Positions 44,655 to 55,490 of a stretch of 64,000 bases of DNA are shown here, piece after piece (within the stretch, counting starts at the first letter, position 1; the number at the start of each line of letters is the position of its first letter). Under the pieces are notes generated by a model. That model made no database searches. It saw only the letters and a list, made by a program, of their open reading frames with translations, and was not told the origin of the DNA. The position numbers and the translations under genes were made by a program. Origin of the DNA: Trichosphaerium sp. ATCC 40318 (Eukaryota > Discosea > Flabellinia > Trichosidae). The stretch is taken from the NCBI GenBank assembly GCA_038496445.1, contig JALMLS010000213.1, forward strand, positions 186,001 through 250,000. The letters run 5' to 3'.

Positions 44655-47217
44655 TTATACAGCAAAGAATACAATTAAGCACACAAACATAATAAAGTTA
44701 AACGTGGACTGAATAGTTCCAGATCGTAGAGCAGTGGCTGGAGTAGCAGTTGGGCTTTCAGTGCTGCCAAAAGCACCGGTAGGGCCTTCTGGAGGAGCTA
44801 CTGTTGTTGGTGCTACAGGAACTACTGGAGGTGCTGTTGTTGGCGGAGGTGTTACAATTGATATTGGAAATGTTGGGGAACTTGGAGCTAGTGTTGGTGC
44901 ACTTGTTGTTGGTACCATCGTTGGCATAGCAGTAGTTGGTGCAGCTGTTGTTGGTGCGCCTGTTGGCATAACCGTAGTTGGTGCAGCTGTTGTTGGTGAT
45001 GCTGTCGTTGGTGGCATTGTGGTTGGTGCATCTGTCGTTGGTGGCATTGTATATGGTGCATCTGTCGTTGGTGGAATTGTGGTTGGTGCATCTGTTGTTG
45101 GTGGCATTGTATATGGTGCATCTGTCGTTGGTGGCATTGTTGTTGGTGGAATTGTTGTTGGTGCATCTGTCGTTGGTGGCATTGTTGTTGGTGGCATTGT
45201 TGTTGGTGCATCTGTCGTTGGTGGCAGAGGACAAGCAATAAAGCCAAAAACCTCAGTTGCAACAAGAACTGCAACGGAGGAATTACTTTGGAAATTACCA
45301 TGTACTGCTAGCTAATTGACTGTAAGTAAAGATGTTACCATTGCTCTTATAGGCGGATAAACACGTACTGCTAGTGCACCACATGATGGAGAAATGTCGC
45401 TTGTGTCTATCCAAGCGATAGTTGGTGAATCGGTGTTAACAAAGTCAGTAGAAGGGAGTGTAGCCTGTGTGACTCCGTTTGAATCAGATAGTGCTGCAAC
45501 AACGATGTCGTCGTTTAGATTCCATGATAGAGCAAATGCGTTTGTTTGAGAAGGTGTAGCTGTAATATCTGCAAAAAAATTCGTTGTTTCATTAAATTCA
45601 TTAGTTCCGATGATGTTTGATGTTGTAAAGGTTTGACAAGAATACTCAAACATTACTGTTTCTACAGCTATTGTGCCTGCTGTTGAGTTGTTGATTGTGT
45701 ATGCAACTCCGAATTGCTTTGTTTTGTTGTTGTACGCAATGGAAGAGGATGAAACAACCAGACCAATTGTGACGTTCGCAATTGGGTGTTCGACTAAAAC
45801 CTAGAAGTTGTTAGTAATTATTTAAAACGTGGTTTGTTTTTTTTTTTTTCGTACTGTTTCATTCTGTCTTGTAGCTGTTATTAGAACTTGTCTTGAATTA
45901 CTGAGCGAACTGAATACAGTCACATGACACTCATCTTCTCCAATAGCCATGTCAGCTGAAAAAAATGGATTTGTGCTCACTAGGAATAAGATGAGTAAAA
46001 TATTGAGAAAAATAGCAAAAAAAAAAAAAAAAAGAAAAGACAAAAAAAAACCAGTACCGAGGGCCACTTCGTAAGTCGCTTCTCTTGATGAGTTTACAGA
46101 TAAAACATTTACTTGTGGAATACCGGGGACGCCCCTTTTTAATGTAGGAAGCCCGATGGTTCCAGCATTTTGATAATTAACTATGTAGTTATTCGTAGCT
46201 AACAAATGGTTAGAGAAGGCAATCCAATTAATACAAAAAAAAAACCACAACCAACAGTTTTATTGGACTAAATGCCTACCTGGATCATAACCGAAACCAA
46301 AACCCAAAGCAGAAACGGAGGGATTAAATTGTAGTGGGTCAGATAATACAAAATCCTACAAGGAGAGAAACTAATTAGTCTTCGAAGAAGAGTAAACAAC
46401 AACGGAGAAATAGAAAAAAAAAACCAAATCTAGGGAGAATTTTTCACTTACGTTTGAACCATTTACATTAACAAAGCGCATTTCACAAGCACCAAGGCCG
46501 ATTGGTATACCTCTTTTATAATACATTCCACCGACCGCACAATAGATTATAGCGAACTCATTATCGCCATAAACTACACCAAAAGGTTCTGCAGTTTCAT
46601 TGGAGTCCGTAGAAAACCTGAAGACGGCAGCAGTGCCAGTTGCAATACCTGAAAAACAGAAAAAAATTAAAAAAAAACTCCACAATAAAAAAAAAACGGG
46701 CAAAAAAAAAGAGCTACAAAAAAACTGCAAATACCAAACTATGTATTGTCTACTCCAAAACAAGCCTTTGAAGTGTTGTTTTCTGGAGTTAAAGTTTTAT
46801 GTGTTCGATTTTCTGTTTTTGGAGCAAAAAAAATTCGTTTTACGTACTTTGTTGTGTACCAACTACAACAGATGCTCCAGTGGTAGTTGCTATTGGATTC
46901 AATCCTCGCTTGCTTGGATCACCTTCTATCGTAGAAACGATACACACAGTAGGTCCATGCCCTGTAATATCGCCTGAGGCGATAAAAGGATAAAAAAGAC
47001 CTTCGTCAACAGAATTATCAAGCGTAGTTTCAACGTCATCAATACTGCGCAAGTCTATCCACTCGTTGAAACCAGTTGCATGACCTAAATTTTGTGTTAG
47101 GGTACAAAAATAGTTTATTACGAAGAAATAAGCTAATAACGCTTGTTGTTCTATTCGTACCGATGATGGCAAATGATAGTAGTAATGTAAAAATAGTGTT
47201 TGCAGAAAATGTTGCCA
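44655..47217 (-). CDS. Secreted Thr/Pro-rich surface protein 2, probably GPI-anchored
   Basis: ATG at 47217 gives M-A-T-F-S-A-N-T-I-F-T-L-L-L-S-F-A-I-I-G, a good signal peptide (an in-frame ATG at 47251 is an alternative). Seven or more exons encode an ectodomain of ~400 residues. Its recurring features are an R/K-G-hydrophobic-P motif (S-K-R-G-L-N-P-I, Y-K-R-G-I-P-I-G, L-K-R-G-V-P-G-I), suggesting repeated blades of a beta structure, and several N-x-S/T sites. A stalk of ~150 residues has M-P-P-T-T-D-A-P-T-T-type repeats, then P/T/A-rich sequence. The C terminus is hydrophobic (F-N-F-I-M-F-V-C-L-I-V-F-F-A-V) right up to the stop, as for GPI anchoring. Same architecture as 7362-8557 but with a much larger head. 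Confidence 0.7.
44985..45235 (-). repeat. Minisatellite in the stalk of the surface protein
   Basis: Imperfect tandem units built from the words GGTGCATCTGTCGTTGGTGG and CATTGTTGTTGGTGG (plus-strand sense) encode P-P-T-T-D-A-P-T-T on the minus strand. The repeat keeps all frames open, which explains long false frames on both strands. Length variation between strains is likely. Confidence 0.8.
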
Positions 47218-47251
47218 TTGTTGTCTGTAATTCCCTTTTTTGTATGGTCAT

Positions 47252-47968
47252 GTTAAGTTAGTTTTTATTTTTGACAAGTCACGACAATAAAAACAAACAA
47301 AAAACGATATTTGACGAATGCTAAAAAAAAAACAAATCTGGGGATAGTGACCCGACGTACTGCAATACTGTTTGTGTGTAAACTTGCACCGATAATTTTT
47401 TTTTCTACTACTAGCCACAAACGAAAGCCGGATACGCTGGATGATGCCGGTCAAAGGCACATCTTCAAAGCCGGATATTCAGCCGGCATTGTAGTGAAAC
47501 CAATAATGCGCTTTATTGGTTTTTTTCATGTTTGTTAGTATAACTTACCACCTATCCATGAGAAGCGTATGTACCAGTGCAAGCTATTTCCAATCAGAAC
47601 TACCACCTCAATAAGTGGTGCTAGCACTCTTTTCGTCTAGGTGGTAAGTCCGTGCGACAATCCCTCACCCATGCCAAAAGACTTTAAAAGTGATACAATT
47701 AGTGTCACGATTAGCAGTCTCATTCACATAATTCACATAATGTGACATTTACTGTTACTTTAAAAACAGTGACATGAAACAATTTGAACTTTGCTACAGG
47801 CTATTTTCCCAGCACTCTACTTCTCTCCTACTCTTCGTTTTATACTACTCTAAGCACAGACAGCCCTTACAAGAATAAAATAGCCATTGACTGCAGTACA
47901 TAAACTTGAAGTATCGTTTTGTTTACTTGAGTTTTTTTCATTTCTAAGGTAAAGTCAGTCTCTTGTGT
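47252..47968. other. Intergenic region with inverted repeats
   Basis: Spacer between two minus-strand genes. Holds four GCCGG words in 60 bases (47427-47487), with an ATGCCGG/CCGGCAT inverted pair at 47444-47450 and 47483-47489, and a stronger nested inverted repeat at 47543-47649. No protein-coding frame supported. Confidence 0.6.
47543..47649. ncRNA. Candidate structured RNA or MITE-like element with three nested stems
   Basis: Outer arms ACTTACCACCTA (47543-47554) and TAGGTGGTAAGT (47638-47649) are perfect reverse complements over 12 bases. Inside, AGTGCAAGC (47576-47584) pairs with GCTAGCACT (47620-47628) with one mismatch. The innermost ACCAC (47602-47606) pairs with GTGGT (47615-47619). 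All three pairs are nested in the order needed for one folded arm. Strand, transcription and function unknown; a small inverted-repeat transposon is the main alternative. Confidence 0.35.
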
Positions 47969-49057
47969 TCACTTGGGTTCACCATTAACAAACCAGCAAT
48001 GCTTGTAGAGCTCCCCGTTCATTTTCCAATGCTTATACTCGCCATTTTTTACCCCAGCAACATATACACACTGTACCCAAAGTTGTCCATTTCTATACCA
48101 CTTTTTAAACACGCCATCATCTTTGTTATCAACATACATGCACTCTATTTTGAGTTGTCCATTATCATACCACTCTTTATACACGCCCATCTTTTTATGA
48201 TCCTTAAGATCAACCTGTACCTTGAGTTGCCCATTCATATGCCACTCCTTACCTGTACCATTCACCTTACCATGGATAAAAGTACAATGTTCTTTGAGTT
48301 GTCCGTTTTCATACCACTCTTTCAACTCACCATCACGTTCACCATTGACTTTTGTGTACTGTGATGAGAGTTTGCCATTTTCATGCCATACTTTATAAAC
48401 AGCAGTTTTATTGCTGTCTGTGTGAACAACCTGTACTTTGAGTTGACCATTCATATACCACTCGTTACAAGTGCCACTTAGCTTACCACGTATATAGTAA
48501 CAATGTATTTTTAGTTGACCGTTTTCGTACCACTCTTTCAACTCTCCTTCACGTTCACCATTTACTTTTGTGTACTGCATTGCAACTTGACCGTTTTCAT
48601 GCCATTCTAGGCATCTGCCATCTTTCTCATCATCAACTGTCATACATTGCATCATAGGTTGTCCGTTTTCATACCACCCTTTGTATTCTCCATTTTTTTT
48701 GCCATTGATACAGTTGAACTGTATTTTACATTGTCCGTTTTCATACCACTTCTTGCAAGTACCATTCTTCAGTCCATTAACCATAACAGATTGTGATAGG
48801 ATTTTGCCACTTTCGTACCATTCCATCCATATACCAGTTTTTTGAAGCTTGTGATTGTAATGTGTGTTGGTTGCTGCCAGTTTTGAGAGTGAATGAAACT
48901 TACAAAACGTTTCTTCATTGAAAGTACATAAATAACGTTGAATATCCTTTGGTATATCTAATATGTTACTACAATTACTACCACTAGCGTTGCAATATGG
49001 CCCAGGCTTTGATGGCGGTGGATCTATACCAATTCGTTAGCCATCTTTCTACTCATT
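47969..49057 (-). CDS. F-box-like protein with MORN/YwqK-type repeats, copy 2
   Basis: The main frame (48826 down to 47969, plus in-frame extension to about 49010) encodes an F-box-like N terminus, N-I-L-D-I-P-K-D-I-Q-R-Y-L-C-T-F, matching N-I-L-D-L-P-C-E-I-H-E-Y-I-C-T-F of the gene at 16304. About 12 repeats of ~23 residues follow (consensus W-Y-E-N-G-Q-L-K-x-Q-C, then a G-K-x-N-G-E step). It ends with V-N-G-E-P-K. It is shorter than copy 1 and lacks the C-terminal hydrophobic part. The start is unsure: no ATG is in frame at the F-box. A short first exon with ATG at 49057 needs a 23-base intron, so a different upstream exon is possible. Confidence 0.75.
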
Positions 49058-49522
49058 GATTTTTGTTTATTTGCACTTGTAAATTAATAAAACTAACCGT
49101 CCGTAGTGTTGTAACTACACGCGCTATAGTTTTAGATTGGCTCACTGTACAAACAAAAATACTGCGATTTAGCGTGCCTTTAGACATTATAAAGAGAGTA
49201 TGATTCCAGTGTATGCGAAATCACGTGATAAGAATATTGTCTCAGATATTTACTACTAATATCAGTAATGGACAAAGTGTATGCGAAGCGATTGTTAATG
49301 ATAGTGTTCACGCGTTTTATACCTTACATTTGAACAGTCCTAAAAGTAGGCTTAAGCCACTGTCACTTGTCCGTCCCCTCGAAGTTGTTTGAAACAGGTT
49401 TACAAGACAACTATCATGTGCAAGCGAAAGAGATATCTAGAATATATAGATATTTGAAACTAAAAAGTAGATATCTAGACATCTTGATAAATCACAACAT
49501 CTCTAAAGAACCAAAACATAAA
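49058..49522. other. Intergenic spacer with AGATATCTAGA pair
   Basis: AT-rich spacer between two minus-strand genes. AGATATCTAGA occurs at 49431-49441 and 49469-49479. TCACGTGA at 49221-49228. No gene seen. Confidence 0.45.
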
Positions 49523-52220
49523 TCACAAGTTTATTTGCTTTTGCTTATTTCGAAGAGTTATTACATGATTCATCTCGCCTTCATTGTTAGGTACCATCAT
49601 TTTTGTTTCTTTTGCACTTTCAATATCTTCAGGGTCATCTGCTGATACCAAGGGTTCAGCAGGCTTAACACCATCAAACGTTATATCGGGCCTTTGAAGA
49701 AACATTAGTGAGCAACTTGCTTTGGTCGAACTTTCTTGTCTTTAAGTGTACCTGTAATATGTAATTGTTGCAGCTATTGAATCAATATCACCGGGTACCC
49801 ACCAATAAGGTATATTTACAATGGTAATATCTATATCCATAGGTCAGAGGACGAAGGGAAACAGCTTAAATTTACAAGTTTTTTGAAATAATGCTACTTA
49901 CCGAACTCTCCGCTAAGTGTTTCTTTTTCGTTATCTTTAACTTCTTGAACCCTAGATGGTCCATATTGTCCTGCTGAATCTACATAATGATGTTTTCCTT
50001 GATACTCAAGTGCTAAATTTTTGGAAGGAACAAAAATATCCAAAACCAAGTCCATTTGAGAACTATGTCTCTTAATTCCTGTATTATACTCTTCTTCGAT
50101 GATATCATCTGGGAACAAGTGCATGATACACGTGGACAATTTTCTATAATTAAAATAAATTGTTAGAACATATGCTGTCTTATTATGAAGGTGGTCAGCC
50201 GCGTAGCCAAACAGCTTTGAATACACAAATTTTGCTTGCAAAATTGTTTGGCCTATAAAACAAGCATAACAGCGTAACGTATGTATTTGACCTGGATGCT
50301 ACACCAACGTTGTTGGTATCGCGGAATGGAAAATTAGGTATTTTGGTTACGGTTGCATGCATGTGTATTATAATACATGTCAATCGTTCAAATTTTTACT
50401 TTTACCAAGCCGAGAAAATAGCATGTTTTTTTCAGCGAAGTAAAACGTTTTAAGGCGTTTCTGTGGTGTGGGGAAATCAAAAAGAAATTGTAATTTAAAA
50501 AAATGTGACAAATGATAACATTCGATGTGAAAACTTACCTTTGTGATGCTTTTTTATCACGTAACCGAAAAATATTGAAATTAAACTTGAAATGTGGGTA
50601 CACATTAGCAAGAACCTCAGGCCAATAAGTTTGTATTAAACCAGCTCCACCTCTTTCTCTTATTTGTGGAACAGAAATACGATACCAATCTGAAGGTGTT
50701 TTAACTTCAAGACTAGGTGCTATACTCTTTATGAATAATTTCCTATTTTCTTCCTTCATCCAGTACGATCTTGGTACGTTTCCTTTTTTAGGAAAAAAAT
50801 AAGATAATAGCACGTGAAAATAAGTATTGTTGTATGAAATAAAAGTGTACCAAATTTCCAAGGAATCCAATTATAATCAGGGTATATAGCTTTAAGCATT
50901 AATAATATAGAGCCACCATAATATCTATGTGATTTTTTGTTTAATTTTGATTATCATTAAACTGGCGCATGTGAGGTTTTTTGTACATACATGTTTATGA
51001 CACCTGTCCCACCTTTCATTTCGTGTACTTTTGAGTTATCGATATTATACCAATCAGATTCTTTCTTTATGCCAAGCTGTTTTTCAAACTACAAAAAAAA
51101 ATGATGATCAACAAAACGAGTGTAATAATGCATACAAGACGTTGTACGTACTTCTTTAACAAATCTTTTTCTGTGCTCATGAGAGGACCAAAACCGCTTT
51201 GGTGTATTGCGACCTGAATATAATAAGAAAGGAAACCACAAAACCGCCTCCTTAGCAGCAGTGGCACAGGTACAATAAAAACTATTAAGAAAAGCATAAA
51301 CATAACATACCTTTAAACCGCCATGCCTCCCACTTCTCCTCTGGAAATACTTCTTGTAGCATCTTAGGTATAGATCCTTGATACATCCTAAGGCATTAAA
51401 ATATCAATCATTACACAATGCAAGACAAAATTGCCTCAACACTATTCTGACCTTTTCGGAGAAAAAGATTACCTTGACATGTGAAGAAAACCCTCAAACC
51501 CACGAAGATCCTTCTCAGTCCTTTGATACCACTCATCAAGTGATGTTATACCAAGTTCTTCTCGTATCTAAAAAAAGACCAATAAGGAAAAAAAAAAGTT
51601 TAATTCAAATCACGTGAGTACGCACATGCTCAAGAAATAATCTTTGATTCTCTACCTTTAACCAAAAAGATGTTGGTGTTGCCCCTATACGGTTATTAGA
51701 TCAGTATTGTTTGAGCTTGGTGCAATTTTCGAAAAACGTTGTTTTTTTCCAACAGATTTTTCACTAAAGCTTGCATACACAGCTTCCAAGGCAGCCATTT
51801 TACTTCTGGATATACTATAGATAGAACAGGTACTAAGGTATCGTGGCGGCTACAGTTCTTTGTCAAAAGAAATCGGTTTAAAAAAAGTTTTACGCGTACG
51901 CAAGTAATTGTTTAGCACCGTACTCTAAAAGTTTCCCTCTGCTTACTTTATACCATTGCTCTGGTTTTTTGATGTTTAGGTGTTTTGCCAACTGTATTTA
52001 ATTAAATCGACGTAAATGCGCTCAATTACGCGCTTGCGCGCGATAATATAATGCTAGAGTGTAAATTGAAGGGTGTTACATACACGTTTTACTACAAGGA
52101 CTTGATTATCGATATTATCCCAATAAGAGGCTGTGAGATGAGCATCTGAAGCTAGAGTTTGTAATTGACGCGTTTTACTGCACAAATCAACGCAGTAATT
52201 GTTTCTTAGCCAAATATTCC
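49523..52220 (-). CDS. Repeat protein with C-terminal PD-(D/E)XK-like nuclease domain; 5' end unresolved
   Basis: About ten exons. Four degenerate units of ~75-80 residues are visible. Each has an F/Y-W-x(4)-N helix, L-x-I-K-x-P-x-x-W-Y, a G-G/G-A-x-x-L step, and V-Y-P-E-x-x-W-x-P-W-K-F. Examples are S-D-W-Y-R-I-S (50700), S-D-W-Y-N-I-D (51050), D-E-W-Y-Q-R (51530) and E-Q-W-Y-K-V-S (51960). The C-terminal domain (50241-49660) has M-D-L-V-L-D-I-F-V-P, then L-A-L-E-Y-Q-G-K-H-H-Y. This is the D...E-x-Q-x-K arrangement of restriction-endonuclease-like folds. It is followed by V-N-I-P-Y-W-W and R-P-D-I-T-F-D-G, and an acidic tail. I do not recognise a named family. The repeats may bind nucleic acid or protein and position the nuclease-like domain. 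The first exon is not resolved. Confidence 0.65.
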
Positions 52221-52484
52221 GTAACATCACCTCTCATGGCGCTATTCAACAAAAAGGTTGGTGTTGTGAACCTGTCAGCCAAGCTTGACTTAACCTAACT
52301 TACTTGTACTGCGTACGTGGATAGAGTGGTATAATAGTGGCAAAATAATAGCCACCATTACATGCTGGATGATGAATTTTATGAATATGACATGGACTTA
52401 GGCACTGGCTACATTTTTAATGATGGAAGGAATAGGAGCACATTGGGGAAAATATGAAAATGGGTAACTTCGCAAGCAGTACTT

Positions 52485-53233
52485 TCATGCTGTTAATTCT
52501 TCAGATTCAATCTTCTTGAGGATTGTAGATGCTAACATACCGAATGCTTCTTCAACTTAAAACAAGATTAACAAAGCGAACAAAAAGAGTAGTAGCAATA
52601 AGTACCATTCTTTGATTCTTTCGATGATATCTCAATATACTGCACCTTGGTCTGGTATGCAAACATCTGAACATAAATCACGCTACTTAGTTCAGTTCTA
52701 TTTAGACGTACCCCAGCAGTGTGTACATCAACCTCACGGGTAAGAGCTAGATCAGTCTTAGAGCCCACAAGTAATATTGGGGTGTCGTCAGGCATATATC
52801 TTTCCACTTCTTTAAGCCATTTTATGGTGCTATTGAAAGTATCTTGTTTTGTGGTGTCATACACAACCATGACGCCGTTTACATTTCTGTAACCAGAAAG
52901 GTATTCCCTTTCGTAGAATCTAATCATACGAGGAGTATCCCGAACTTGTAATTTAACCTTTTGGTTTTCAATTTCAATAATCTTGACCTTCTAAGCACGT
53001 GGTGAGTCCACATAAGAACATGAGACTTAGCTACAGTAATTGCATGGCGGAAAATAAGGCGCATTTAGGTGAACAATACGTACAAAGTCAACACCAATGG
53101 TGCTTATGAAAGATTCAGTAACATAATCATCAACAAATCTAAGTATCAAACTACTCTTTCCAACACCAGCATCTCCAAGAACGACTATTTTAAATAAATA
53201 ATCGCTATCAACCGCATTAGAAAGCAAGAACAA
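52485..53233 (-). CDS. Rab-like small GTPase with degenerate switch II and no prenylation cysteines
   Basis: The first recognised exon has the Rab start [18 protein letters not shown] (P-loop intact) and S-T-I-G-V-D-F (switch I). The next exon has [13 protein letters not shown] where Rabs have K-L-Q-I-W-D-T-A-G-Q-E-R-F. The Gly of DxxG, the catalytic Gln and Glu are therefore replaced. [11 protein letters not shown] follows, then the G4 motif V-G-S-K-T-D-L (Asn replaced by Ser), and G5-like I-S-S-K-E-S-K. The last exon gives V-E-E-A-F-G-M-L and ends I-E-S-E-E-L-T-A then TGA 52485-52487, without C-terminal Cys. It should not be geranylgeranylated and probably hydrolyses GTP poorly. Closest to the Rab1/Rab8 group by sequence feel. 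The first exon/ATG is unresolved; no in-frame ATG precedes D-Y-L-F-K. Confidence 0.75.
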
Positions 53234-53805
53234 TTGACTATTGTACTAATCGCGTTTGGCTACTGATTTAGGGCTTGTAGTGTCTACACACGTGTCAGTT
53301 CCTAAAAGGAATGTGTCAGAACCAAAACTGTCTACTTTAGCCGTTCGTTTAACTAAAACCTGTAACTATGAGTTCTCCTACCTTTGTGTCTTTTGGTTTT
53401 ATTGCTTCCGTTGCCCATTTAATGGATGGGGCCTAAACGTAAAAGTTGAGACTCTCAAAGACTTTATTATGTTGATGATGGAAAGAAGGTTAATCTGCAC
53501 GGAATACCTAAAAATGGTTAACAATAGCGTTGCTGGTACAATATTATAAGTGAAATAGCAAGCAAAACAGGTGTTATGAGACGGACAACTGGGTGCAGGT
53601 TTTATTTATAAGGTAATGTTAAGAAACTGGTGAACTCAAATTAGTATGGGAATGGAATACCCATCTCAATGTAAGTAAGACACTCAAGCGTTATGTATTC
53701 AATGGTTACCATTTTTCTGTAACAGTGATTGTTTAGTGTAAGTAAAATTGGATCACTAGTACAGTACAAAACAAGTTTATTGAACTACAAAAAGGTGATA
53801 CCTCA
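53234..53805. other. Intergenic, possible first exon of the Rab-like gene
   Basis: Between two minus-strand genes. On the minus strand an ATG at about 53425 opens M-G-N-G-S-N-K-T-K-R-H-K before a GTAGGA donor-like site. It could be a first exon of the Rab-like gene, but the phase to the next exon does not fit simply. Nothing else seen. Confidence 0.3.
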
Positions 53806-55348
53806 CTAGTCTAAAGCTGTTTGCTCATAATCATTACCATCTAATACTTTACGTAATACATCAGGTCTATCTGTCATTATAACATCAACACCACAATTTA
53901 TACATTCCTGACAACCAGCTCGAGTATCAAGTGTAGAACCCTACATTGAAAGGCATAAATTGTTATTATCTTTTTGTTAAGTTTTTTGTCAGTCGTACAA
54001 ATACAATTGCCTTCTGTCCTCTTTGCTCATGCCAATATTTTACCATCTTCTTTGTTATAATCTATTAACCTATTAATACAACACTGGAATACCAATATGA
54101 TGTTTGCTTCATATGTGCTGACAACTTGACCTTCAAATTTTTCACGTACCCTACGCCCACGAGCATACATTATGCCTCCAACGAAATGATGCTTTACAGG
54201 TAATATCCATAATAATCCTATCCAATATAAACCAACCATTGTCATAATAGTCATTGCATCCGCTGTTATTGCCATGCTGATACAAAAAATAAACAAACAC
54301 CTCACTTAATACTTCTTAGCTATAACGTACTGTGGTGGTTTCAATGCACGTAATCTCTTATTTATGCTCTTAGATACTGCACCAAGTATGACTCTGTCTT
54401 CAAGTCCTGAATCATTAAGCATCTAGACGCTATTAAATAAAAGAAAAATACAGAAAAAAACAGGAATACAGAAAAACTTACCGTGAGAACAGGCACAATA
54501 ACTCTCTCATCCTTAATATCAAAAAAGAATGTTATTTCATCATCATCAGCAAACTCATCAAGTACTTCTTGTAATAAAGGTACTTGGTAACCCTAGGCGT
54601 TGTCAAAGAAAACTTACACGAGATGTTGAACAGAAATCGTTCATTTTGTTCTTATCTTACCTGTCCACGACATGACATTTGTCCTTCTTCTGTAATTTGA
54701 TACGCATGAAATCCTGCATCTAGAGCCCTGCACGGTATAAGAGAAGAAGGGAATGAGCAAAAAGTCAAGAAAATTCCTTCTGTTTCAGTCAGCTGCTGTC
54801 TTTTTCAGAACAATATCGCTTACTTTAGCTCTTCTACAGTTTTAGAACTTGCAGGACCTACACCGTCGGTAGTACGCTCCAAATGCCCATCATGCATAAG
54901 ATACAATCCACCATCAGCGGCCATACGTACATCAATCTCGATCATTTTTGTACCATACTCCTATGCTGGTTGAGTCGTGTTTCAAAAGCGTACAACAGAG
55001 GAGCTTAAAGTTGTACACTGTTTTGTCGGTTTACAACAAACTTACGTTTCTTGCTTTGCGATAAGCGGGCAAAGTATTCTCCGGCATGAAAGGAGACCCT
55101 CCACCGCGATGTGACGCGTGCATAGGCCATTTTACAGTTTGTAGCATTGGAACGTTTAGATCAATGTCCAAGTACCTTTTACGGCATCCTATGTACATAA
55201 CACTACAAAGGATGTCATTTGTGTTTGTAGTAACTGAAATAAGCGCATTTATTGTGTAATTGCCCAGGACGTACCGAAATAGCCAAAATGCGAGGACAGA
55301 GCCGACCAATGTGCCAAGCACTATACCAACAATCAATATTACGTTCAT
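53806..55348 (-). CDS. Glycerophosphodiester phosphodiesterase (GDPD), membrane-anchored
   Basis: ATG at 55348 opens an N-terminal membrane anchor (V-I-L-I-V-G-I-V-L-G-T-L-V-G-S-V-L-A-F). The catalytic domain begins H-R-G-G-G-S-P-F-M-P-E-N-T, the classic GDPD motif. The next exon has E-I-D-V-R-M-A-A-D-G-G and L-M-H-D-G-H-L-E-R-T-T-D-G-V-G, giving the metal-binding Glu/Asp and second catalytic His. Later exons have P-L-L-Q-E-V-L-D-E-F and F-D-I-K-D, then two more hydrophobic stretches (54250-54180). The last gives G-V-D-V-I-M-T-D-R-P-D-V-L, the usual GDPD end, and TAG at 53806-53808. It splits glycerophosphodiesters into glycerol-3-phosphate and an alcohol. Complete and apparently active; it resembles the membrane GDPD1/4/7 layout. 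Confidence 0.88.
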
Positions 55349-55490
55349 TGATTACCAGCTGTACTATTATCGTAGTGTTAGGCCCTATTTAGTAACAGAG
55401 CGCGCGTTCGTGGTTAAGCTAGCCCAATAATTATGGAAAAGTCAGAAAACGTCTTTTTGAGTTTTGCACCTGAATAAAACGCCGTAAATC
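55349..55490. promoter_or_regulatory. Short divergent promoter, GDPD (-) / BuGZ (+)
   Basis: 142 bases between the two ATGs; likely shared promoter. Confidence 0.5.

Noticed and set aside
44734-45315. Long plus-strand Val/Gly-rich open frame
   Set aside because: It is the mirror of the Thr/Pro minisatellite on the minus strand, which keeps all frames open. It has no start context or splice partners. The similar frame at 7591-8034 is rejected for the same reason.
53256-53549. Plus-strand 97-codon open frame
   Set aside because: No recognisable domain, no leader or splice support, and it overlaps the likely 5' region of the minus-strand Rab-like gene.
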